64,000 bases of DNA from Micropruina sp. (GTDB lineage Bacteria > Actinomycetota > Actinomycetes > Propionibacteriales > Propionibacteriaceae): positions 248,001-312,000 of the forward strand of contig JADJVZ010000011.1 in assembly GCA_016716635.1 (NCBI GenBank), written 5' to 3'. The position numbers and the translations under genes are program-made. Position 1 is the stretch's first letter. Every line of letters starts with the position of its first letter. Positions 51,864-59,777 of the stretch are shown in pieces. The notes under the pieces are model-generated. The model was not told the origin of the DNA. It saw only the letters and a list, made by a program, of their open reading frames with translations, and ran no database searches.

Positions 51864-53054
51864 TTAGCGCTGCGCCTTGACGAAGCCAGCGGCCTCGGCC
51901 GCCCCTTCGCTGTCGAACCACACTTCAGCGATGGTCCGCTCGTAATGCTGCCCGCCGGGCAGGTGGTACTTCATCGAGTTGGCGTTGCCTTTGATGTCGA
52001 AGCCTTCAGGCGGAGTGGCACCCACGTAGGAACCCTCCCCGTACGCCGGGGCATCGGGACCGGCCGCTGGCGCGTCGTCGGCCACGGTGACGGGCGACGC
52101 CTCAGCGGGCGGTGTCGTCGGCTCCAGGTGTTCCACGATGTCGGCCACCGGGTCGGCCACGTACGCGGCCGACGGCTGATGGGCTTCCCAGCCAGCGTCC
52201 GACGGGCCGAGCAGCTTGCGCACGGCCACCACGACGCCGGCCAGCACCGCACCAGCTGCTACTACCTTGCCAGCCGTGCGGAAGAAGCCGCGCTTAGGCT
52301 TGGCCACCTCGACAGTGGCGACCAAAACCACCGGCTCCGTGTGTGTTTCGAGTTCGCCGGCCAAGGCCTGCGTCGCGAGCGACAACCGGCGCTGAGCCTC
52401 TTGGGCCACCGGGTGGTTGGCAGCGGAATGGAGCGCCTCGGAGAACTTCGGGATGAACTCCTCTTGCACGCGTCCGCGCGCCGCGTCGACCGCCGGCGCC
52501 ACGCGCTGCAGCGCGTCCTCGATCACCGGCTGCAGGCGGTTGATCGTCTGCTCGACGGTCGGGGTCACCTGATCCAAGGCGTGGTGGATGTGCGGCTCCC
52601 AATTGTCTAGATGGCGAGCCCCCCACTCGGCACCCTTGACGAACAACTCGTGAGCCATCGGGATGAGCACCCTGGCGGCGTTGTCGAAGTACCGCGTGCC
52701 AGACTTCATCGCCTGATCGACGTAGGGAGTCGCGAGCCGTTGGGCCTCGTGGGCGTAATGGGTACCCGTGCGTAGCGCCTGGTCGACGTAAGGCTGCGCC
52801 TGGTCGAGGTACGGCTTGGCTTGGTCCAGATAGGGCTTGGCGGCCCTCGCCGCCTCCTGTGCGTAGTGGCTGCTCGCCTTCACGGCTTGCTCGACGTAAG
52901 GCTGCGCCTGGTCGAGGTACGGCTTGGCGGCGGTGTGGGCCTGGTCGAGGTAGGGCTTCGCAGCGGTGTAGGCCTGGTCGACATACGGCGCGACAAACTC
53001 GCCCGCATGATCGAGGGCGGCCTGCGCGTCGGTGAGAACCTTCTTCTTTTTCAC
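51864..53054 (-). CDS. Repeat-rich helical protein with a C-terminal sunset-type domain
   Basis: This 396-residue protein starts VKKKKVLTDAQAALDHAGEF. Residues of about 15-125 repeat the phrase KPYLDQAQPYVDQA in amphipathic 7/11-residue steps, like LEA or apolipoprotein helices. A helical stretch and a hydrophobic segment (AGKVVAAGAVLAGVVVAVR, near residue 275) follow, then an acidic linker. The last 40 residues (GNANSMKYHLPGG ... AEVWFDSEGAAEAAGF) match the actinobacterial sunset domain. GTG 53054 is preceded by GGAGGAA. It may be a membrane-surface stress or stabilising protein. Function unproven. Confidence 0.78.
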   Translation of the reverse strand: MKKKKVLTDAQAALDHAGEFVAPYVDQAYTAAKPYLDQAHTAAKPYLDQAQPYVEQAVKASSHYAQEAARAAKPYLDQAKPYLDQAQPYVDQALRTGTHYAHEAQRLATPYVDQAMKSGTRYFDNAARVLIPMAHELFVKGAEWGARHLDNWEPHIHHALDQVTPTVEQTINRLQPVIEDALQRVAPAVDAARGRVQEEFIPKFSEALHSAANHPVAQEAQRRLSLATQALAGELETHTEPVVLVATVEVAKPKRGFFRTAGKVVAAGAVLAGVVVAVRKLLGPSDAGWEAHQPSAAYVADPVADIVEHLEPTTPPAEASPVTVADDAPAAGPDAPAYGEGSYVGATPPEGFDIKGNANSMKYHLPGGQHYERTIAEVWFDSEGAAEAAGFVKAQR

Positions 53055-53198
53055 GGGGTTCCTCCGGGGGTCGAACGGACGGTCGTTGTCCGGTCCCACG
53101 GTACCCGTAACCGATGCCACTTCGGGAGCGACTCCCTTTTCAAGGTCAGCTTCCCCCGTCTGCGAAGATAGACGGCGAACCAACCGAAAGGACGCATC

Positions 53199-53717
53199 GT
53201 GGGCCACACCGCCACCCTGCACACCAACTACGGCGACATTGTCATTACCTTGTTCGACGATGCCGCACCCAAGACTGTCGCGAACTTCGTGGGGCTGGCT
53301 TCCGGCATCAAGGAATACCGTGACGCGACCACCGGCGCGGCGACGACTGGCAAGTTCTACGACGGCCTCGTCTTCCACCGTGTCATCGACGGCTTCATGA
53401 TCCAGGGCGGTTGCCCCCTGGGCACCGGTACCGGCGGCCCGGGCTACAAGTTCGCCGACGAGTTCCACCCCGATCACAAGTTCGATCGTCCGTATCTGTT
53501 GGCGATGGCCAACTCAGGCCCGGGCACCAACGGCTCGCAGTTCTTCATCACCACGGCCGCCACGCCCTGGCTCACCATGAAGCACACCATCTTCGGTGAG
53601 GTCGTCGATCCGGCCAGCCGTGCGGTCGTCGACAAGATCGGCACCGTGCCCACGGGTCGCGGTGATCGTCCGGTCACGCCGGTCGTCATCGAGTCTGTGG
53701 TCGTCGAAGAGTCCTGA
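53199..53717 (+). CDS. Peptidyl-prolyl cis-trans isomerase, cyclophilin type
   Basis: This cytosolic foldase is 172 residues. FYDGLVFHRVIDGFMIQGGCP contains the catalytic Arg and the phrase FHR. MANSGPGTNGSQFFITTA and KHTIFGEVVD complete the cyclophilin active site. It has no signal peptide, so it acts in the cytoplasm. GTG 53199 has AAAGGA upstream. It stands alone and is divergent from the repeat-rich helical protein. Confidence 0.94.
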   Translation: MGHTATLHTNYGDIVITLFDDAAPKTVANFVGLASGIKEYRDATTGAATTGKFYDGLVFHRVIDGFMIQGGCPLGTGTGGPGYKFADEFHPDHKFDRPYLLAMANSGPGTNGSQFFITTAATPWLTMKHTIFGEVVDPASRAVVDKIGTVPTGRGDRPVTPVVIESVVVEES

Positions 53718-53728
53718 GCCCCCGTTCG

Positions 53729-53750
53729 TTCGTCCGCGAGGACGGACGAA
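53729..53750. terminator. Terminator after the cyclophilin gene
   Basis: TTCGTCCG at 53729-53736 pairs with CGGACGAA at 53743-53750 around a CGAGGA loop. A second weak stem (GAAGaCCGC/GCGGcCTTC) follows. Confidence 0.75.
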
Positions 53751-53779
53751 GACCGCCTGCGAAGCGGCCTTCTTCCTGG

Positions 53780-53818
53780 CTAGCTGCCCTGGGAGAAGGC
53801 CGCTTTGAGGTTCTTCGG
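53780..53818 (-). pseudogene. Duplicate of the 3' end of the RAM-domain gene
   Basis: On the minus strand this reads KNLKAAFSQGS and a stop, closely matching HDLEAAFSLGI and the stop at 53820. The two share GGAGAAGGCCGC and flanking bases. It is a short decayed copy placed just downstream of the gene. Confidence 0.6.
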
Positions 53819-53819
53819 G

Positions 53820-54095
53820 CTAGATGCCCAAGGAGAAGGCCGCCTCGAGGTCGTGCGAGGAATAGGCGCGGAACGCGATGTGCGTCTCGGTCGAGGCGAT
53901 GCCCGGAACCTTGTTGAGGCGGTCAGCCACCACGGCGGCGACCTCATCGACGTCCCGCACGCGGACAATGGCAATCAAATCGATGGCGCCGGTGACTGAA
54001 TAGACCTCGGTGACACCCTCCAGGTCGGCAATGGCCTGGGCCGTCTCGTTGAGAGAGTCGACGTCAGCTTTGATGAAGACGAGCGCGGTGATCAT
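53820..54095 (-). CDS. Stand-alone Lrp/AsnC ligand-binding (RAM) domain protein
   Basis: This 91-residue protein is only the RAM domain of Lrp/AsnC regulators: MITALVFIKADVDSLNETAQAIADLEGVTEVYSVTGAIDLIAIVRVRD. There is no HTH. Similar proteins bind amino acids and may modulate partners. ATG 54095 overlaps the stop of the exonuclease gene (ATGA) and also lies six bases after TACGAT, so it could have its own promoter. A copy of its last codons lies downstream. Confidence 0.88.
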   Translation of the reverse strand: MITALVFIKADVDSLNETAQAIADLEGVTEVYSVTGAIDLIAIVRVRDVDEVAAVVADRLNKVPGIASTETHIAFRAYSSHDLEAAFSLGI

Positions 54096-55822
54096 GGTGG
54101 CATCGTAGTGTCCTGCCCCCCGGCGGCGTGGCGTGCCAAGTCGCCCTCGGACAGCCCGATGTGCAGCGGCCAGGCCCAGTCGCCCTCGATTTCGATGAGC
54201 CGAACCCCTGGACGCTCGAGCCAGTCGGCGATGCGCTCGGTCTCTTCGATGGTTGCCGAGGGCAGACCGCCCACCGAAGGTTGCACCTGCTCGGCCACCA
54301 GCACCGCATCGCGGGCTACCGCTTGCGGCACCTCGCCCGGGCGGGCAAGGGCCGCTGCCGCGAGGCGCCCGTGGCGGATGACGTGGATCTCCCACCCCAG
54401 TTCGGCGCGGCAGGCGGCCACGATCTGCGGGCAACCCGCCAGGCTCAGGATCCGCTGGCGGCGCAGGGCCGCCCGGGCGTACGTCTCAAGGCGCCCGGTG
54501 AGGATGCCCGCCTCTTCGTAGCGCTGCTGCTGCACCAGGGACGCCAAGCGTCCGCGGGCAGCGATGAGCACCGGACGCACGTCGTGAGTGCACGCCCGCC
54601 GGACGGCATCGGCGACGTCGGCGTAGGCATCAGGGGAAATGGTCAGGTCGCACGGTGAACTGCAGCGGCCCAAGCCCGCCAAGGCGCACGGCGTGCCGCC
54701 GCCCTTGAGGCTGAGCCGGGCGGTGCATTGCCGCAACGGGAAGGCGTCCAGGATCGCCAGCATGCTGGTCTCGGCGGACGCCCGACGCCCAAAGGGCCCG
54801 AAATAGGTAGCCCCGTCGTCAGCCACGCGGGCGACCAGCGAGAGCCGTGGAAAAGGTTCGCGGGTGAGTTTCAACCAGCTTTGCTTCTCGGGGAACTTCG
54901 AGCGGCGGTTGTAACGAGGGGAATGGGCGGCGATCAGACGCAGTTCGAGGACGTCGGCCTCAAGCGGCGTGCGGCACACGGTGGTCTCGACGCCGGTGGC
55001 GACGCGGACCATTTCGTCCATGCGGGAACGTTTTTCGGACGCCGTGAAATACGTGCGGACGCGGGTGCGCAGGTTGCGGCTCTTGCCGACGTACAACACT
55101 TCGCGGCGAACCCCCTGCGTTTCAGCCCAGTCGGCCACAAAGCAGTAGACGCCGGGTTCGGTGGGCAGGTCGGACGCCCAGCTGCGTTTGGCGCGCCGCT
55201 GCGGCGATACCTGCCGGGTGAACTCGAGCAGGTCTTCGAGGGTCGTGACCCCGAGGTTGCCGATGCGTTCGATGAGGGCGTGCAGCACGTCGACCGTCGC
55301 GCGCGCATCTTGCAGGGCCCGATGGTTGGGGGTGACCGGCGACCGGAAATGGCGGGCTAAGGTGCCGAGCCGGCAGTTGGGGACCTCGTCGCGCAGCAGC
55401 ACTGAACGCGCCAAGGTCACCGTGTCGACGACCGCCGGGTTGGGCCAGGCGTACCCAAGTTCGAGGCAGGCCCGGCGCAGAAAGCCGGTGTCGAAGGACG
55501 CGTTATGTGCCACGAGCACCGCACCCTCGGCGAACTGCATGAAGGCTGGCAGCGCCTGCGGCAGGGTGGGGGCTTCGGCCACCATCGTGTCGGTGATGCC
55601 GGTGAGCACCGAGATCAGCGGCGGGATGTGGCGCCGCGGGTTGACGAGTGTGCCGAACTCTCCCAGAATCTCCCCGCCCCGGACTTTGACGGCGCCTATC
55701 TCGGTGACCGTGTCGTCGGCCGTGCTGCCTGTGGTCTCCAGGTCGACCACCACGAACGTCACCACCGGTAGGGCGGTGCCGAGGTCATCGAAGCTCGGCT
55801 GCGGATTCGGAGACGCGGTCAT
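54092..55822 (-). CDS. DEDDh exonuclease fused to a GIY-YIG (UvrC-like) nuclease
   Basis: This is a 576-residue two-domain nuclease. The N-terminal DEDDh exonuclease has VVVDLETTGSTADDTVTEIGA near residue 26, VLVAHNASFDTGFL near 105 and NHRALQDARATVDV near 168. The C-terminal GIY-YIG domain has PGVYCFVADWAE and VLYVGKSRNLRTRVRTYF near 240-265. A UvrC-like helical tail follows. Such DnaQ-Cho-type fusions are known in actinobacteria. ATG 55822 follows TAGCGT by seven bases; the ORF upstream is shadow. It is coupled to the RAM protein. Confidence 0.88.
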   Translation of the reverse strand: MTASPNPQPSFDDLGTALPVVTFVVVDLETTGSTADDTVTEIGAVKVRGGEILGEFGTLVNPRRHIPPLISVLTGITDTMVAEAPTLPQALPAFMQFAEGAVLVAHNASFDTGFLRRACLELGYAWPNPAVVDTVTLARSVLLRDEVPNCRLGTLARHFRSPVTPNHRALQDARATVDVLHALIERIGNLGVTTLEDLLEFTRQVSPQRRAKRSWASDLPTEPGVYCFVADWAETQGVRREVLYVGKSRNLRTRVRTYFTASEKRSRMDEMVRVATGVETTVCRTPLEADVLELRLIAAHSPRYNRRSKFPEKQSWLKLTREPFPRLSLVARVADDGATYFGPFGRRASAETSMLAILDAFPLRQCTARLSLKGGGTPCALAGLGRCSSPCDLTISPDAYADVADAVRRACTHDVRPVLIAARGRLASLVQQQRYEEAGILTGRLETYARAALRRQRILSLAGCPQIVAACRAELGWEIHVIRHGRLAAAALARPGEVPQAVARDAVLVAEQVQPSVGGLPSATIEETERIADWLERPGVRLIEIEGDWAWPLHIGLSEGDLARHAAGGQDTTMPP

Positions 55823-56008
55823 GGCAACGACGCTAGGAGGAGGGTCTGACAACTTTCGCTGCCCGGCTTCGGGTGGGGACGTGTCGTCGGCGGGTCGCCC
55901 CACCGGCCCCACGACGGTGGACGAGACCTCGGCCAGGTGGTGGAGGTCTTTGGGAGGCCACGGCCCGCCCGCCGGAAAACTGTCAGAGGGGGCGGGCATG
56001 GTGTGGGT

Positions 56009-56272
56009 ATGGACGTATTGAGAGTCGATTGCGGGACCTGTCGGGTCCGAGGCCCCGCGTGTCGGGACTGTGTGATTTCGCTGTTGCTCGGGGTGCCGCA
56101 AGAGGTCACCGAGCTGGAGCACGACGAGAGGCGGGCACTGGCGGCCTTGGCCGGTTCGGGGCTGATGCCGCCCCTCCGCTTGGTGCCGCCACTATCCTCT
56201 GAGCAGCTCGAACCACGCTCAAGCGAGGCGTTTCCTGAGAGTGGAGTTGAGATTCAACTACTTAGCTCTTAG
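56009..56272 (+). CDS. Small Cys4 protein, 87 aa
   Basis: The product starts MDVLRVDCGTCRVRGPACRDC, a C-x2-C-x6-C-x2-C set that could bind zinc. VISLLLGVPQEVTELEHDERRALAALAGSGLMPPLRLVPP follows. I recall similar small proteins near NlpC/P60 genes in actinobacteria. ATG 56009 follows CATGGT by six bases. Its stop TAG forms the first bases of the NlpC/P60 -10 box. Function unknown. Confidence 0.65.
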   Translation: MDVLRVDCGTCRVRGPACRDCVISLLLGVPQEVTELEHDERRALAALAGSGLMPPLRLVPPLSSEQLEPRSSEAFPESGVEIQLLSS

Positions 56273-56275
56273 ACT
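56247..56275 (+). promoter_or_regulatory. Promoter of the NlpC/P60 gene
   Basis: TTGAGA (56247-56252) and TAGACT (56270-56275) with a 17-base spacer make a near-consensus housekeeping promoter. AGTTGA and TCAACT around GAT (56245-56259) form an inverted repeat over the -35, so a regulator may bind there. Confidence 0.7.
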
Positions 56276-56311
56276 TTTCTCAGAAATGTCCCCCCCGAAA
56301 GGGAGTCGCGC

Positions 56312-57352
56312 GTGTTCCAGGCTCGCAAACTCGCCCTCGTTGTCGCTACGGCTGCTACATCGCTGTCGCTGATGATGACAGGCGTTGGTGCAGCGCGCGC
56401 CGACATCACGTCCGTCGATCAGGCCAAGGCTGAGTTCCAGAAGTTGGAGGCCGAGGTCAACCAGATCGGTGAGCAACTCGACCAGGTGCAGCAGAAGCTC
56501 ACGACCTCGCAATCGCGCGTGGCCACGCTGGGCACGGACATCTCCACGCAGCAGGCCAAGGTGGATTCGTTGCGCGGCCAGGCGGCTCAGATTGCCCTTG
56601 AGCAGTTCCAGAACCGCCAAGTCGGCACCACGATGCAGTTGTTCACCTCGGACGATCCCGATCACCTCATGCAGGCGCTCACGACCGTTCGTCAGGTGAA
56701 CGCCACCATGAACAGCCAGCTGCAGGACTTCCAGACCGCCCAGGCGGACCTCGCTGATCTTCAGCGCAGCGCCCAGTCTGAGCAGGCGGCCCTCGCCGAC
56801 CAGAAGGCGAACCTCACGGCGCTTCAGACCAAAGTCCAGGGCAAGGTCGACGCTGTCAAGACGCTGATGGACCGGTTGACGGCGGAGCAGCAGGCTCAGG
56901 TTGACCCGGTTCGCGCGGCGACCACCACGTCTCGTGACGCCACCCGATCTGCCACCGTGGCCGCGGAGGCGCCCGGTGCCACCGTCAGCGGTAACGCCAG
57001 TGCTCGCGCGCTGCAGGCCGCGAAGCTCGCTGCCTCTAAGGCGGGCTCCTCCTACGTGTGGGGAGCTTCGGGTCCGAACGCCTTCGACTGTTCCGGGCTG
57101 ATGCTGTGGGCCTACAGCCAAGTTGGCGTTTCCTTGCCGCACTCCTCGCAATCCCAATCCGGTATGGGTGTCCCCGTGGCGAAGTCGGACCTCCAGCCCG
57201 GTGACCTGATGTTCTTCTACTCGCCCGTTTCGCACGTCGCCATGTACATCGGCAACGGGTTGATGGTGCACGCTCGCCAGCCCCGGTATGGCGTCCAAAT
57301 CACAGTCGTGGCGACCTACCCGTCGTTCGTGGGCGCCCGGCGCGTCGCCTAG
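56312..57352 (+). CDS. NlpC/P60 peptidoglycan endopeptidase with coiled coil (RipA-like)
   Basis: This secreted cell-wall hydrolase is 346 residues. A signal peptide of about 30 residues is followed by a long coiled coil (about 35-195) with KAEFQKLEAEVNQIGEQLDQVQQKL, then a linker and the NlpC/P60 domain. FDCSGLMLWAYSQ holds the catalytic Cys, SHVAMYIGN the His and MVHARQP a third polar residue. It probably cuts stem peptides between D-Glu and the third residue during division. GTG 56312 has GGGAG upstream. Confidence 0.9.
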   Translation: MFQARKLALVVATAATSLSLMMTGVGAARADITSVDQAKAEFQKLEAEVNQIGEQLDQVQQKLTTSQSRVATLGTDISTQQAKVDSLRGQAAQIALEQFQNRQVGTTMQLFTSDDPDHLMQALTTVRQVNATMNSQLQDFQTAQADLADLQRSAQSEQAALADQKANLTALQTKVQGKVDAVKTLMDRLTAEQQAQVDPVRAATTTSRDATRSATVAAEAPGATVSGNASARALQAAKLAASKAGSSYVWGASGPNAFDCSGLMLWAYSQVGVSLPHSSQSQSGMGVPVAKSDLQPGDLMFFYSPVSHVAMYIGNGLMVHARQPRYGVQITVVATYPSFVGARRVA

Positions 57353-57372
57353 AGGCCAGCTACCCTGGTGGG

Positions 57373-58530
57373 GTGACAGAGGGACTGCGTACGGCGAGAC
57401 GGTTCTCGCTGGGGGCATTCTTCGCTGCCATCGTTCTCGGCGCCGTTCTTCTCAGCGGCTGCTCACTATGGGTAGCTGCCCCTCGCTCATCCGCCCCTCC
57501 CGTCGAACCGTTGGGGCTGCGCCTGACCGCGGCTCTGAAGTCCAAAGACTCGGCCGCGTTCCTGGCGTTGTTCGACAGCAGCACCCACGCGCAAGCGGAC
57601 GGTACCCGGCTCTTCGCGAATCTCAGCAAGTTCGCCTCCGCCGAACTCGCGGCGGCTGTCCCCGTCAAGGGCGATGGGGAGCTCTATTCCGAGTTGATCA
57701 AGACCACCTGGCGAGTGACGGCCGATGCACTGGGCAACGAGTGGGCGGTGAAGTTCTCGATCACCGGGCCGGAGGGATCCGCGAAGATCACCTCGGTGGT
57801 CGTCGCGACGGATACGCCGCTGTGGGCTCGCACAGACATTGACGTGGTGACCGAGGGCGATGTCACCATCGTGTCGGACCACGCGATGGCCTCCGTCGTG
57901 CCACGTTTCACCGCAGCGGGCGCCTTCGCCTTGAAAGCCGTCGCCAAGCAGGCGTTCGGCGACCTTTCCTCGGGCTGGGATGGCAGGCTGGTCCTCCAAA
58001 TTCCCGGCTCGTCGGCGGTGTGGGAAGGAGTTCTCGGCGCTGCGCCCGGGTCCCTTGCCGCGATCGGGGGCGTCACGTCCTTCGCGGGGAGCGACACGCG
58101 ATCTGAAGCTCAGGTGTTCATCAATCCTGTGGTGGCTCGGAGAGCAGGCGTTGATGAGGCAAACGCGCTCATCACCCACGAGGCAGTCCACGTTGCCACG
58201 GGAGCACTCCATTCCCCGGCACCCAAATGGATGACCGAAGGATTGGCAGAGTCGGTCGCCGCGGCGTCTGTCACGCCGTACACGCAGCGCAACAAGGCCG
58301 TCCTGCGCGAGTGGTTCTCCACCCATCCGCTCCCCACCGACTATCCATCGGACGCAGAGTTCGCTGCCGATTCGAAGAGCCTGGACGCGGCCTACAGCCT
58401 CGCGCAGGTCGCCATCGACACCTCGCTTTCCAAGACGGGAAAGCCGGCCACGTACGCGATGATCGCGTCGGGGGAACCACCAGCGAAGCTGTTGAGTCCC
58501 TACCTCGCTTCCGTGGCCAAGTTGCGCTGA
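57373..58530 (+). CDS. Lipoprotein with HExxH zincin-like motif
   Basis: This 385-residue lipoprotein has a signal ending LLSGC. A mixed domain spans about 45-215. LITHEAVHVATGALH near residue 261 is a HExxH site and EGLAESVAAAS 20 residues later may add the third ligand, as in gluzincin-type peptidases. It resembles actinobacterial proteins annotated as hypothetical. GTG 57373 follows TACCCT by six bases and is 20 bp after the NlpC gene. Protease activity is inference. Confidence 0.75.
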   Translation: MTEGLRTARRFSLGAFFAAIVLGAVLLSGCSLWVAAPRSSAPPVEPLGLRLTAALKSKDSAAFLALFDSSTHAQADGTRLFANLSKFASAELAAAVPVKGDGELYSELIKTTWRVTADALGNEWAVKFSITGPEGSAKITSVVVATDTPLWARTDIDVVTEGDVTIVSDHAMASVVPRFTAAGAFALKAVAKQAFGDLSSGWDGRLVLQIPGSSAVWEGVLGAAPGSLAAIGGVTSFAGSDTRSEAQVFINPVVARRAGVDEANALITHEAVHVATGALHSPAPKWMTEGLAESVAAASVTPYTQRNKAVLREWFSTHPLPTDYPSDAEFAADSKSLDAAYSLAQVAIDTSLSKTGKPATYAMIASGEPPAKLLSPYLASVAKLR

Positions 58531-58534
58531 GGCG

Positions 58535-58549
58535 CCGACGGAGCGTCGG
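58535..58549. terminator. Short terminator between convergent genes
   Basis: CCGACG and CGTCGG with a GAG loop are followed by TTT on the plus strand, right after the lipoprotein gene stop. Confidence 0.6.
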
Positions 58550-58565
58550 TTTGCGGACGCAGCGG

Positions 58566-58925
58566 CTAGAGGCGAATGCCGTCGTCATCCGGGGCCGGAC
58601 GTTGGCCGAGGCGGACCAACAGCAGTACCGCGCCCCCCGCGACCGCCGCGACACACAAGCCCGTCAGCCACGCAGGCAACACGACACCGAAAATCACCGA
58701 GAAGAGCGCGGCAAGGCCCACACAGACCAGCGCGGCACCCGCCTTGCCGAGCATCGACCAGGGGTTCCCGGCGATGACCGGCGGTGGTGCGAAGTCGTCC
58801 TCCGGTGGCTCGTTGAACCATTCGGGGTCAGGCTCGACCAGGGGCAGTTCGGTGTCTGCCGGCTCGATGCCCGCCGGGAATTCCGTACGCATCAGGTCGT
58901 CGAAGCGCCCGTTGACGTCGGTCAT
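58566..58925 (-). CDS. Small membrane protein, two helices, unknown
   Basis: The product is 119 residues with an acidic, Pro-rich first half (VNGRFDDLMRTEFPAGIEPADTELPLVEPDPEW). Two helices lie near residues 50-78 and 81-103. ATG 58925 overlaps the esterase stop (ATGA). The family is not recognised. Confidence 0.65.
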   Translation of the reverse strand: MTDVNGRFDDLMRTEFPAGIEPADTELPLVEPDPEWFNEPPEDDFAPPPVIAGNPWSMLGKAGAALVCVGLAALFSVIFGVVLPAWLTGLCVAAVAGGAVLLLVRLGQRPAPDDDGIRL

Positions 58926-59671
58926 GGGCCGCAGAGACGGTTCAAGAACTCCAACGACTCGGCGACGATTCGGGGGGCGTCATTGTCGAGGGTGGCCACG
59001 TGGTAGCTGTTGGTGAGGACGGAGTCGGTGATGTCGTGGCTCGACACGTTCCGCAGCACGACCTCTTTGCTCACCATGGGCACGACATGGTCGATCGAAC
59101 TGCGCCACAGGATGAGCGGGGCGACGACCAGGTCGAGGCAGGCGCGAACGTCGGCGAACAGGCGTAGCGAGCTGGCCAGGGCATCTAAGGGTGTGTGGTC
59201 GTAGGAGAACTCGTCCGCGCCGAGCTTCTTGATGTCCCCGCCGACGCCGGGCAGTCCCTTGATGACCTTGCGCATCACGGGGAGCGCCACCAGGCGCGGG
59301 TCCTTCAACTGCACCGCGGGGTTCACCAGCATGAGCCCCGCGACGTCGTCCGGGAACTTCTCGGCCAGGCGCAACGCCAGCGCGCCACCCATGCTGAGGC
59401 CAGCCACGAAGACCCGGTCGGATTCGCGGCGCAACCTCAGGTACTCCCGCTCGACGCAGCTGTACCAATCGCGCCAGCCGGTGACGTTCATGTCCTGCCA
59501 TGTGGTGCCGTGGCCGGGCAGGCGCGGGACGCTCACGCGGTAGCCAGCAGCCGCGACCTGCTCGGCCCACGGTTTGAGCGACCAGGGCGAGCCGGTGAAC
59601 CCGTGGCAGAACAGGACGGAGGTCGGACCGTCGCCGATTTCGATGGGCTGGGCAGTTGTGAGGATCTCCAC
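58922..59671 (-). CDS. Alpha/beta hydrolase (carboxylesterase / monoacylglycerol lipase-like)
   Basis: This 249-residue hydrolase includes VLFCHGFTGSPWSLKPWAEQ, an oxyanion segment, and AGLSMGGALALRLAEKF with the catalytic Ser near residue 93. The Asp lies near the second half, and the His may be in NSYHVATLDND. It fits Est30-type carboxylesterases. GTG 59671 follows TACCAT by seven bases; the extension to 59761 is upstream of it. Confidence 0.82.
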   Translation of the reverse strand: MEILTTAQPIEIGDGPTSVLFCHGFTGSPWSLKPWAEQVAAAGYRVSVPRLPGHGTTWQDMNVTGWRDWYSCVEREYLRLRRESDRVFVAGLSMGGALALRLAEKFPDDVAGLMLVNPAVQLKDPRLVALPVMRKVIKGLPGVGGDIKKLGADEFSYDHTPLDALASSLRLFADVRACLDLVVAPLILWRSSIDHVVPMVSKEVVLRNVSSHDITDSVLTNSYHVATLDNDAPRIVAESLEFLNRLCGP

Positions 59672-59777
59672 GTCCCCGATGGTACGCAAGCTTGCGAGTT
59701 CCGCAGTAGTGCACCGCTTGTCCAGCGTCGGCAACGGGGGCGGCGCCGCGCGGCGACCCACCGTTAGGCTTTCGGCC

